64,000 nt of DNA. Origin: Bigelowiella natans CCMP2755 (lineage: Eukaryota > Cercozoa > Chlorarachniophyceae). The DNA is taken from positions 1 to 64,000 of the forward strand of contig ADNK01000048.1 of NCBI GenBank assembly GCA_000320545.1, read 5' to 3'. This document shows, piece by piece, positions 36,958 through 48,254 of the stretch (position 1 is its first letter; each line of letters begins with the position of its first letter). The notes under the pieces are model-generated. The model saw only the letters and a list, made by a program, of their open reading frames with translations. It did no database searches and was not told the DNA's origin. The position numbers and the translations under genes are program-made.

Positions 36958-37807
36958 AGCTCTAGAGCTGGTAGGTGTGTGTTTTAGTGAGCCATCCAAT
37001 GCAAGTTTTTGCTCACCACATACTGGCTTTGGTGATGCGGCGGTCATCAATACACGTAGAATAAGCGAAAATGTTGGCATTATTATTTTTATCTTTTTTC
37101 TATTCAAGTTACATTACTACAACATCACTCTTCTAATCCTTATTTCAAGACTCACAATATATGCCCCGCAGCTCCTCGCGAGAAGCATTGTGTGTATGTC
37201 AGCTGCCGTGGTTGCTGCTGCACACATTATTATTCTTCTCACTTTTCTTGCTTAATTCGTTTTGAGCTCCTAGTTCCGGAAGCCATCGTCCTTCTTTTTT
37301 GACCACGCTCTGACGCGCAGGAAAACACACACAGATCAGTGAAAATGAGAGCCTACGACAGCCCGATTGTTGTGATTCCCCATTTAGTTTCGAAGCATCA
37401 TTTCTTTGTGTGCATGCTAGCAGGTGGCACCTTTACTCTCAGCCTTCGGTTGAGGCGGGCTTTTCCTGGCCTCCCTCAAGAACGCATTAGGCACCTCCGC
37501 TCTGCTTCGCTTGACCTGCAGTCGAACGTGAATCTCTCTCATTCATTCATTGACAAGATCGTTGAGAATCCTTCTATTCCCCTTCTCAGCCCTCCCGTCC
37601 TCACCACGCCTTCGCTAATTAGAATGCCGAGTAGCTCGGACGTTGCCTCTCCCTTCCCTTTCCTCTCTCCATGCCATCCTCCTCCTCCCACACATGCGAA
37701 ACAACGCCTCACCCTTCGCCTTGGACGAGGTACTTCGCTGTAGCTCGTTTGAACCTAGATGGTGGGAGGTGGTGAGATACGAGTGGTGAGGACATCGATG
37801 AAATATG

Positions 37808-38079
37808 TCAAAACCTCAACCGTAAGAAATGGGAGGAACTGACCAGCTTGTTTGTGCGTGCGGGGGTCGCATGGTGGCGGTGCTGGTGAGGGTGGGGGTG
37901 GAGGCCTTTTGGAAGATATGAGAACACTAGAGGGTACTCCAGGACCTGAGGAGGAGGAGGAAGAGGAAGAAGAAGAAAAAGGGGAAGATATTAAGATCGA
38001 TAAAGAATAATGAACGAAGAACTCAGTCGAGCCGTGACGTACAGCGGTTAATGTCTCCTCCTCCTTTCAATATCCACAT

Positions 38080-38122
<43 letters not shown>

Positions 38123-38256
38123 TGAGTGATCAAAAGACAAGATGCCATCACAAAGGCTCAAAAGGCTACTGTGCAAAAACACAGAAACCGCTTTTCATTT
38201 CGACGTTTTCCCCGCATGCCCTACAGCACTCTCTACTCATTTCTTGTGAAGTCCGA

Positions 38257-38296
<40 letters not shown>

Positions 38297-38567
38297 ATAA
38301 GTATCATCACCTGGGCCATGGTGGGGCGTTGGATGGACGATTCAGCCAGCATTTTTCTACATGGTATTTGTTGACTCGTCACCACCACTATCATTCGTCT
38401 ACATGAGAGGGGGGGGAAGGGGGGAGGGGGGGGGATCATCATCATAACATAGATCATCCACGAACCAACCGTAAGAGCTGCTGCAAAGGCTTCACGCAGT
38501 TGATGTGTCCTCTCACTTGGGACTTTATCAGAAACTCGACGTACTGGACCCTCGTCTGATGGTTGCA

Positions 38568-38600
<33 letters not shown>

Positions 38601-39923
38601 CACATGTTCAACATGAGGACCACGGGGAGTAGCAGTTGTAGTAGCAGCAGTTATAGTAGTAGTAGTAGTAGTAGTAGTAGTTGTTGTTGTTTATATATAT
38701 ATATATATATATTTATTTATTTATACATGTGTGTATGTGTGTATGTGTGTACGTGCGTCCACGTCTACGTATCTCTACGGTTCTTCTTCTTCTTCTTCTT
38801 CTTCTTCGTTTAAGATTGAGCACCTGGCCAAACGGCGTGTCTTGAATGGCGCAACCCATAGCTAGCTCCAAGATAACGATCCCCAAACTCCAAACATCGG
38901 CCTAGAAGAGAATATTTATCATGAAAACAGCCGAATTTCGTTTGTTTACCAATGGTTTTACGACGTATCTTATTGTTTTATTGTTTTTGGGATCGGTACT
39001 GTGTGAAACGTGGAGGGGGGTGGGGGGGTGGGAGGGGGGGCTGGTCTACGTAACCTTCGATTCGATAATTTTTCTGATCAGAACAAAGAGGAGATGGGGG
39101 TGGAGAGAAAGAGAGGAGGAGGTGGTGGAGGAGGAGGAGGAGGCTGCCCTTCTTGCAACTGACCTCAGTGCCATACGGTTTCTCTGCAAGCACTTCAGGA
39201 GCCATGTAGAGATTGGTACCTTGATATTCAGTCGTCGTGTTTACGAATTGCGTACGCTGTGTATTACAAGGCTTGCGTGCGTGCGTGTGTGCATGCAGTG
39301 GTGGTGGCTTCTTCCGAGAGGTTAGGCAGGATCTTTCACCGCATATGCTCATCTCCGCTGCTCCCGCACTCCACCAGGATGCAGGCTTGGGCATAACCCG
39401 CGACTAGGGAAAATAATAAGGGGAGGGGGGGGGGAGGAGGGAAAGAATGAGGGTTATAATCATGTGCTGGGCTCTCAATCTATCGGCTTTCATTGCTACT
39501 GCAGGCATGCCCACGGAAGGAATCAACTCGAAGACAGTACTTGAAGCTTATTTCTCCTATTATTTCTAGGCCGCAGAAAAGGCGGCAGGGAGGGCGAAGA
39601 TTGGGATGGGTGGAGGGGGAGGGGGAACGAGGACATCTCTCACAGAACGTACACGATAAACAGCCGAATATATAACCGCGAGCACGCACTATTACCAATC
39701 CAAAGTCGGCGATGCGAATGCTGCCATCCGACACGAAGATGTTGTCAGGCTTGAGATCCCTGTGCACGATCTTGCGCTCGTGGATGTACGCCATTGCGCT
39801 GCTCATCTCACCCAACCATTTAAGGAGGGTTTCCTCCTCAAAGCTGTGGTGGTAGGTAGTAGTGAGAGGATAGGAATGAAATTCTAGCCTTCTCCTCCCC
39901 TAGCCTCCCCTCCCCCCTTGCAT

Positions 39924-39973
<50 letters not shown>

Positions 39974-40659
39974 GCATCATGCACATACTTCCTATATACG
40001 CTTAATATCGCCAGTATCTTCTACTATAGTCACATAATGTCTTCTCTATGGCTTAGTCTTTGTCGTTTCCTTCTCTCCCTACTTCTTCTCCTCTCTTCTA
40101 ATTCTTCTTCATCATCTTTTTTCTCTTCTTCTCCCTCCCCCTCTTCCTACTGAGTCTTCTTCTGCAGCAACTCGTAAAGGTCTCCCCCCTCGCAGTATTC
40201 CATTACGATGCACACCTACAAACACACGTCCTTCACACACGTGCCTGTTATTCCTGAGCGGCAGCTACTACTGCTGCTGCTGCTGCTACTAGTAACCTGA
40301 AGGGCCTCGTTCACCTCAGTCGCCGATCGTGCGGTCACACGCTTCATCACCAGCTAAAACATTGTAAGGAGATTCCCCTGCGTTGTGAAGGAAGAAGTCT
40401 CTATACCGCACTATATTCGGATGATCCAGGACACACAGCTGCTTCACCTCCTGAGCGCTTATTATCCTCTACTTGTAGAATGATGTGTATAGCACGTGCC
40501 ATCATCATCATCATCGTCGTCGTCGTCATCATCTTCTTCTCGTCACCATATCGCCGTTCTTCTCTACTTTACCACCCTCGCACCGAATCCTCCCTCGCCC
40601 CCCTCCGACACAAAAAAAATATTTGGACTGAGAACAAAGGAGAGAGGAAGGTGAAAGGG

Positions 40660-40700
<41 letters not shown>

Positions 40701-42020
40701 AAGTTTTTCAGATATGAAAGATCCCCTTCCTCTCTCTCTCTCTCTCTCCTTTCTCATGCACACGCACACACAGACTCCACAACAACGCCTCTCTCCTGTT
40801 GCAGCAGACCCAGCTTCTTGATTACGCGGTATCCGTGGATAACTTCCGGCGGAGCTTTCTTCTTCTTCTTCTTCTTCTCCTCTGCCTTCGGGATGATGAA
40901 AGGGCTCCCAGGACCTAATGCCGGTGGGGTCGACATATCAAATGATGGTGGGGGGCTCTCAGCAACACTAGGCACTATCGATGCAGGAGTCCTGCGCGAT
41001 TCCTCCTTCCGCTGCCGCCTCTTTCGGTTACTGAACGCGCGAAATATCAGGAGGGTGACTATGTACACCACGGCACACGAGATAGTCACGGATTTTATGC
41101 GGGAGGATATCGTCGGGACTGGCCGACAGAGCCCCTCGAAACACTCTGTTGAGATGCAGTCCTCGTCGCTCCAGCACTTGGCGCCATCGGCCCGATGGCC
41201 TCTGGTTGCTGAGCGACATTGCTCTGCAATGCACAAGCCCGATTTGCAGTCGAAGTGTTCCGCACACTTCGCACCGTCTATGCGGAAGAGGTTTGTAGCA
41301 AAACCTGAGGTGATAATTGTAATCATAATAATTCTGAGGGCCATAGCTACTGCACACCACGAACGGCGGTGACTACCATAGAGAGCTTCACCAGTCTGAA
41401 ACGCCCTGACTTCTTTCTCGGCACCGTCTCGATAAAGGATCACCGAACCCATTTTGGAGTCGAATTCAGAGTTGTTGCTCTGCATATTAGACACTCAACG
41501 TCAACATATTACTACGAATGAAAGCAAAATTCCACAATATCACACCAACCTTGGGGTGGATGGAGTGCTCTGCAAAGGTGATTGGAAGACTGCGAAGTTC
41601 TCGTGCAACTTGAACGTACTTTGGCATGAATTCGTTGCATGTTTGACACCAGTTAACCCTTGATATGGGGGAGAGTGTATATGAACAACAGAAGATAAGA
41701 ATGGCAGGCAAAGGGTCTGGCTTCCTCGCTGAGCCATAAGTGGGGCACAGCCGCCTACCTTATGTAGCAAATTACAAGCCTCTTGTTCTCGGTCAGTTTC
41801 TTGAGCTTACCTGCATTTGCTATAGCGCAGCAAGGAGCAGATATGAATCAAGATTCGGAAGAAGGACAGTAGCGTAAAAAGAGAACCGACCGATAGAGAT
41901 GACATCAGTGCTGGATGAGGGGAAATGGCCCTTAGCGTGGGTGAAGCTAGATCCAAACGCAAGAAAGCTCAAGCAGAGTAGACCAGTGGTACGAAATGTC
42001 TTCGCACAACCACCCGCCAT
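37808..42020 (-). CDS. NEK-like receptor kinase with thioredoxin ectodomain; kinase N-lobe exons out of order
   Basis: Exons 41891-42020, 41759-41810, 41550-41658, 41377-41479 and 40810-41304 join in frame. They encode a signal peptide (KTFRTTGLLCLSFLAFG), a thioredoxin-like domain (RLVICYIRVNWCQTCNEF, later MGSVILYRDG), two Cys motifs (CAEHFDCKSGLCIAEQC, CWSDEDCISTECFEGLC), a transmembrane helix (VTISCAVVYIVTLLIF) and a basic juxtamembrane segment. Kinase exons: 40151-40215 (VCIVMEYCEGGDLYELL), 39696-39843 (VHRDLKPDNIF, IADFGL), 39164-39403 (GTNLYMAPEVL), 38824-38901 (ADVWSLGIVILELAMG), 38470-38555, 38311-38356 (RKMLAESSIQRPTMAQ) and 37808-37945. The exon with the catalytic Lys (LVMKRV, 40297-40353) lies downstream of the exon it should precede (EVKQL..HPNIVRYRDFF, 40361-40450), and the Gly loop (GEGGFGAR, near 40570-40600) is out of frame with its flanks. 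It may be a rearranged pseudogene, an assembly error, or a gene with unusual processing. Confidence 0.8.
38560..38815. repeat. Composite AGT / AT / GT / CTT microsatellite block in a kinase-gene intron
   Basis: (AGT)n at about 38569-38600 and 38656-38682, (TTG)n, (AT)n at about 38693-38712, TG-rich at about 38725-38755 and (CTT)n at about 38777-38808, all in one intron. (AT)n at 38262-38294 and (TC)n at 38085-38120 flank other exons. Confidence 0.9.
39925..39972. repeat. (CT)n-(CA)n tract in a kinase-gene intron
   Basis: About 32 bp of CT followed by CACACACACACG. A similar (GA)n tract lies at 40664-40697 and a (CTT)n tract at 40858-40878 encodes Lys residues just before the kinase domain. 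Confidence 0.85.
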
Positions 42021-42563
42021 CCTCAATAAATCTTAGCAGCTTACGACAATTTTCACGCGAGTTCGAATGTCCACAGACTATGGAATGCCTCCTGCTCTCA
42101 ACTCTCGTGGTGTCCACAACTGCTCTGATCGCGGTGAGGAATGAGGAGGGGGGCAGAATCCGGAGTTAGAGATTCCGGATAGTAAGACTACTTTTTTACG
42201 AAGTTTTCAGTATAAAATATCATAGTGAAGAAGGTGGAAGAGGTTCCCGCGGTTCGTGTTTTCGGAAACAAGCAAACATAAGTAGACCTATCTTGGGAAA
42301 GGAGAAATGGGAAAGATATGCTAGAGAATGTAGACCATTCAGTGGTCCGTAAAACCAACGGGGAACATCTAGGAGTGGATCATCATGCTCAGATGGTCCT
42401 GTGCCGGTCGTAGGTTGCCACGACTGGTAAAATGGTAAAAACAAAAATCAAGCCGTGAATATCTGGAAATATGTAAAGGACATCATGGAGAATCAAACGG
42501 CTGTCGAACGGCGTTGATCAACGGCTCGACGTCGATGCCGGTGACGTGGTAGCTATCCGGAGG
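42021..42563. promoter_or_regulatory. Head-to-head space between the kinase and FAN1 genes
   Basis: About 540 bp with no exon visible. Probably contains both promoters. A palindrome-free, unremarkable composition contrasts with the convergent spaces. Confidence 0.4.
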
Positions 42564-42961
42564 ATGGCGTCTGTCCCCACACCATCACCGGCGGGTAGGA
42601 AGCGCAAACGGAGGATTTCGGACTACTTCCAGCTCTCGGCCGCCCAGAATGGCAAGAATGCAACAGTGCTCGGGCCGGTGGTTGCAGAGGCAATGGAACA
42701 GGAATCGGTGCGAACGTCGCCCTCGTAGTCTGATCACCTTCCTCAGTTTCACTCCGCCCTGAGTGACCGAATATCTCTAATTTCCCCCTCTTAGATGGCT
42801 GGGTGGATGGCGGTGCTTGACAGAGCTGATGAGGACAGGAAGCTGCGAGCATTGCTCGTCGTTGATGGAGGAAGCAACTCTTCGGCACCGCACAAGTTCG
42901 AATGCAACACGAATCATTGCAAAGCAAACCAGATAGCTACTAGTTTGCTCCAGTCTGGAAT

Positions 42962-43018
<57 letters not shown>

Positions 43019-43896
43019 ATAATTTATCCTTAATCATTGTGTGGCATCAGGATTTCCGAGAGTCAAAAGCAGGCTGCAACCCCATCATCATCATCTTCTT
43101 CAAGTACACCGACTACATGACTGTTTGTAGTGGACCGTGTCTTACCATTTTTCTCTGTTCTATTGCCGTCCTCCTCCTCACAAACAGGTTCATTGCCCCC
43201 GCCATTGTCATCATCGGTCAGCTCATCTGACCTGTCGGTGTCCACGAAGCAACCAGTAGCATCGTCATGCTCGCCTGCATCTTCCACGCTGGTGGAGAAG
43301 CCATTATTGTTCAAGCCGCACCAAGAATGTACGTACCACATTTGCTAGCTACCAGCAGTTGTCATCATACGCTTGTTGGAAGTGTTCGTTGTTCTCGTGG
43401 TGGCGCTTATGAGAAGATGCTAACATGGCCCGAATGGTGTGTGCGCGTCAGCCGCGAAAAAATGGGGCTCGCTCGTCTCTTCCACTAAGAAATCATCAGC
43501 CTATTTCTATCGATCAACATCCCAGCGGTAATTTTGGTAGTAGAGTTTCCCCCCATCGAGCTGATATTGAATGATTGCATCGCAGTCTCGGACCTTTCCT
43601 TCCCGGTTACAGGCCCGTCTTCCCACACACGTATTAGTATTAGAAGTAGTAGTAGTAGTAGTAGTTGTTGTTGTTGTTAATAGTTAGTAGTAGTAGTGAG
43701 GAATAAAAGACGATGCAACAGCTTATTTATGATGCTTCTTGTGGGGAAGAGACTTGCAGCAGAGGGATGCAAGCGAAGCATACAAAGCGCAATTATGCAC
43801 GCTCACCGTGCGTTCGTCACTAGATATCCCGGCAACGGCCAATATCGTTACTTGGACGGAATTCGCATGGGGGGTTGGGCGGATGGGTGGAAAGGG

Positions 43897-43929
<33 letters not shown>

Positions 43930-46900
43930 CACAACAACTATAACTAGCACTTCATTACGAGACATAATAATACCGTCGAGAGATAATCGCGAAGCTGCCA
44001 ATTCGTAATCTGGATCAAACGAATTCAAGCATGAATGGCGACAGAGCATACCATTCGGTTGACCCTCACACTCTCTTTCTCATTCCCCCCCACCCAACTT
44101 TTTTCATCTCGACTACCGGCACAAACCATTACAGACGACGAAGTCTGAGGAAGAGAGAAGCGCAGAATGCAGCAGCGGCAGCAGCACCCGCTCCCAACTA
44201 CTACTACCGGAATACAGTTGCCTTTGTGGTTAAATGGGGTCAGTTGATTTACCATCAAATTTAGAGAAGAAGATGATGTTGATACATGAACTTACTGGAT
44301 TCAATAATAGCGGAAAGGCTAACATCTGCTGCGGAACAAGCAACGTCGCCTTCCCCATCGCCCCCCCCCCCTCACAACTCGCCCTGGTTTTTACTGTCGC
44401 CCACCGAGCACTCTTTCATCACCAAGTTCCAAAAGCTGGCTCAAGATTCCCAGGTAGGAGATAAATAGAGAGGGGGGGGTCCTAGGGGGGGGGGGGGGGG
44501 GAATGACTTGATGTTGACGGGGCCGAGAGTCTCCGTTTTGAGTGGAAATGATGTTTTTTACCTCCACAGAACCTTCTAGCAGAGACCTACTTCTGTCGCG
44601 GCCCGTGGATACGCGTCGCACAGCTCGACCCCCCCCTCCCGCTGCGGATCGCAGAAGAGCTCTCCTCTTCTCAGCTGGTAAAAGTGGGGAATTTATCATC
44701 GAGCCTCTTCTGACAGATTAGTTGTTCTTCGTTGGCGTTGGCTAATATTGACCTTTTTTTGTTTGTTATTATCGTCATTCTGTTGCCATCTTCGGCCTTT
44801 GAGGTTTGCTACTACCCCCCCTCTCTCCGCCCGAGGACGCTGAGTCGTAGTAGGCCAAATCTCACCGAAATTGCTCGCATCGTGGCGTCGCTATTGATGA
44901 AGGACTTGTGGAGGCTTGTAAGGTCCTTCGCCAGTGCATCCACAACAGGCAATAGCAGCTGGGCAGAGAGGCATGTTGCTGCAGCAAGAAGGGTGGTTAA
45001 GGCAATCGTGCGTGGACGTGAAAGGGGTGGTGTCGATATAGACGCGACAAAGAAGAAGGAGAAGAAGAAGAAGAAGAAGAAGAAGAAGAAGGAGAGCAAA
45101 GACGAGCAAGGGAAGCGCCAAACAGCTGCTCAATCCAAGGGAGGAGTAGCAGCATCATCCTCCAGAGCAATTACTGAGCTAAAGTTTGCGGAGGTGGTGG
45201 GAGGGTAATCAGCACAAAGAGTGTAAATAGCGCTCGCTCTTTCCTCCACACTTGTTTCTTCCCCCCGCTCCTAGCTCCTCGTTTGCGCTGGTTCACGTGC
45301 CACCCCCCCCCCCCCTTGAATCACTTTCCTTTTTCCTACTCTCCTGCTCCCGTAGGGGGGGGCGGATGAAAATGGAATATCGACTAGCTCTGGACCGAAT
45401 CTTCCTCGTGTTTGCGGTCTGTGGGGGGTACAGCAACTCCCAAGAAGGCAAAAACCTGCTACAGGTATTATCAGCAGCGGCCCCTTCGTCGATGCTGCTG
45501 CTGTTGCTGCTACTACCGCTACTGGTGGGGGTTTCAAGGATTCTAGTCTTAGAGAGAGGAATGCCTTGGGAGGAGGAGGAGAGGGAGAAGGAGGATCAAC
45601 TTACGCGAACACACTTCTCACGCATTATCCTCGTCTCTGCCGCCCCCCCTCCTCTCCCCTGCCGTTCTTCTAGGCTGATTTGTCCAGAATTCAATTTCAC
45701 GATAGTTGCGACGACGAGTGCTTTCCGTTCCGAAGCAAAGAGCAATTCCAGCGATTGGAGGTAAAAATCCCTAATAGCCTCGTCCATGCATGCCAGCCCG
45801 TATCACACCAAGTACTGGGAAGAGATACTCGCAAAAATAGAAAGCTACTGCAATGATAAACCTTTATGGTACCGTTGCCTGATTAGTAGGAAAATACTAA
45901 ATTATTTAATTCATGGATAGGCAGCGATCCTGAGGTCGTACAGCCTGGAAAGGGCGGTGGCCAAAGGAGACGCGGATCTTGCGTAATTCCCCCCTCTTCC
46001 CCCATTCTATCTTTCTGTGTCAAACGTGTTGCTTTGCCGTTCGTCTCGCTCTCGCTGAGAGGCACGTAGCAGCATCATCATCATCATCATCAACAACAAC
46101 AATAAGGTATTCTCTGGCTGAGGGCGCATTCTCACGCCTAGCATCGATGAGCAATTTGAAGATAAGGCAGCTTAGTTACCAGAGTGTAGTAAACACCAAA
46201 TCGGACGGCCAGCCGGAGAGTGATACTTCTGTGTTACTTGGAGATTCATCGGTTCGGGAAGGAGGTGACGACAGCAAAGAGGAGAGGACTGCTCCTTCCT
46301 CCTCCTCCTCCTCCTCCCCCATCTTCTCCTCTTCGATCTCGCCTCCTCCATCACCCTCGCTGCCATCTTGCTTCAAGAGTCTTCAAGAGAAGCACAGCGG
46401 CTCACGATTCTCAAACTGCCCAGCCTGTGGAGTTTCAGTGGCAATGTAGGACCCCAGGAGAAAGGGGGGGGGGGGGGGGGGGGGTGGAAAGTATGTTCGC
46501 AGCCGATGCATTGGCGGCGTGATTCGAGACGTTTGAAAAAATAAGTGCAGGAGAGAGTCATCATGTGAAAAGAAGAAGAAGACCTCGGAGTGAGTATTCC
46601 TAGAGGAAAATAACACCTTCTTTATGCACGCACGCTCGCACTCGCATGCATCATATAGATACCTCATCAACGACCACTTGGATCGGTTTTGTCGCTCATC
46701 TACCCCCCCACCTATAATGGCCAACCGCAAGCGGAAGCGGTACTCAACGGGGGGGGACGGAGGAGGCAGCACTATCATCAAAGTGTCCCCTAAAGCCTTC
46801 TCCAGATCCCCGAATACTGCTGCTACTACATCTACTACCAACAGCAGCAAAAGGCCAGGTGCTGCTGCTTGTACGGCCAAGAGCAGTTCATCAACGACGG

Positions 46901-47506
46901 GGCCTCCGTCAATAAAACCGTCATCGTCTGAGGAATCAGAAGAATCGAAGGAAAAGAGGCAGCTCATTGCGAAGGCAGGCGCGGTAACATGTAATGGCGG
47001 CGTCGGCAACTGGAGGCCGAAACCGAGGCAGTTCGTCTTTATCTGGGAGGAACATAGCAAGCAGGTATTGAGATGACTTGCACGATAGCATCGTCGTACA
47101 TCCCATCAAGTTAGTGCACGTATATTCCTCTCTTCGCTCCGCGAGTGCTCGACCTACCATGCTCTTGTCCGTGCCTCTTCGGTTCTTATACATATTATCG
47201 ATGACAATGCTTTGCGCTCGTCTCGTCAGGCCAGACAGGGAAACCCCCCTGTGATTCCGGTATTCTCCGAAGTTTACTTTTGCTACCAGGACGTGCTGAG
47301 GGGGGTCTTGCTGCTGGAGAGGGAGCGACGGTACAAGGAAGCAACCCACGTGCTCTCGCACCTCGTAAAGGTTAGTTGCAGTGAGTTGTGATTGTAGTAG
47401 TAGTAGTAGTAGTAGTAGTAGTGTTTTTAATGGGAGAGGAGAGAGGGAGGTATCTGGGGAATTTACTGAAAATCATTAAGATTCTCCCTGTCCTGGTCTT
47501 CCTTAT

Positions 47507-47557
<51 letters not shown>

Positions 47558-48222
47558 CCCCCCCCCCCCCCTTCTCGATATTGCAACGTATTAGCGGTTG
47601 ATAAATAGCATCGTCTCATCAGGTACCGATCAGTGAAGTAGGCAGCAAGCTGGCGTTTCAAGTCTTTTACAGGTTCTCGATGGCCCTCAGTTATTTGTGG
47701 TGGGGGGGTGGGGGGGGAGGGGGATGGTGGAAAGGCTCTGCATTTGCCACCGCTTTGACGACGGTATATTGTTCTTATTATACATCTGAGATGTTATTCG
47801 TGGTTACCGATCAAGCAATCAATCAATCATCAATTCGTGTGTTTGAATATGGCCAACAACGTAACTAGAATCGCTCAAGACCACATTCATCTGCAGCAGA
47901 AGCGCGTAGCGAGGAAGTTCCTGAAGGACGCTCTGGGTCGGCCATAAAATAACAAAGACGATTTTACGTTCGTCACTGATTCCACGGCCGCTCTTTGTTG
48001 TTGGTTGTTTGGTTGTTGTTGTTGTTGTTGTTGTTGTTATTGTTGTTGTTGTTGGTCGAATCGAGCAGATTCAAACAAGTTCTCGGGAGCCTTCCAGGAG
48101 TCCTTGCATCGTTTGCTGACCAGGTACTCCGGGTGCTATAAGACCTTCATGCATGCGAAAGCACAGAGTCAGCACCAGCAGTTCTTAACCCCCCCATCCC
48201 TCCCCTGTGAGCGAGTGTGCGT

Positions 48223-48254
<32 letters not shown>

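Larger units (their letters stand above)
36014..37807. other. Convergent intergenic space, 1.8 kb
   Basis: Longest intergenic space in the window. It contains a tandem pair at about 36580-36730, the best copy of the dispersed repeat at 36866-36957, and a purine/pyrimidine-biased stretch from about 37540. A plus-strand open frame at 37339-37743 is Pro/Ser/Leu-rich, unlinked to either gene, and not called. Confidence 0.55.

Noticed and set aside
37339-37743. Plus-strand frame of 134 codons in the kinase/receptor gap
   Set aside because: Pro/Leu/Ser-biased composition, no splice partners, and position in a convergent space. Possible but unsupported.
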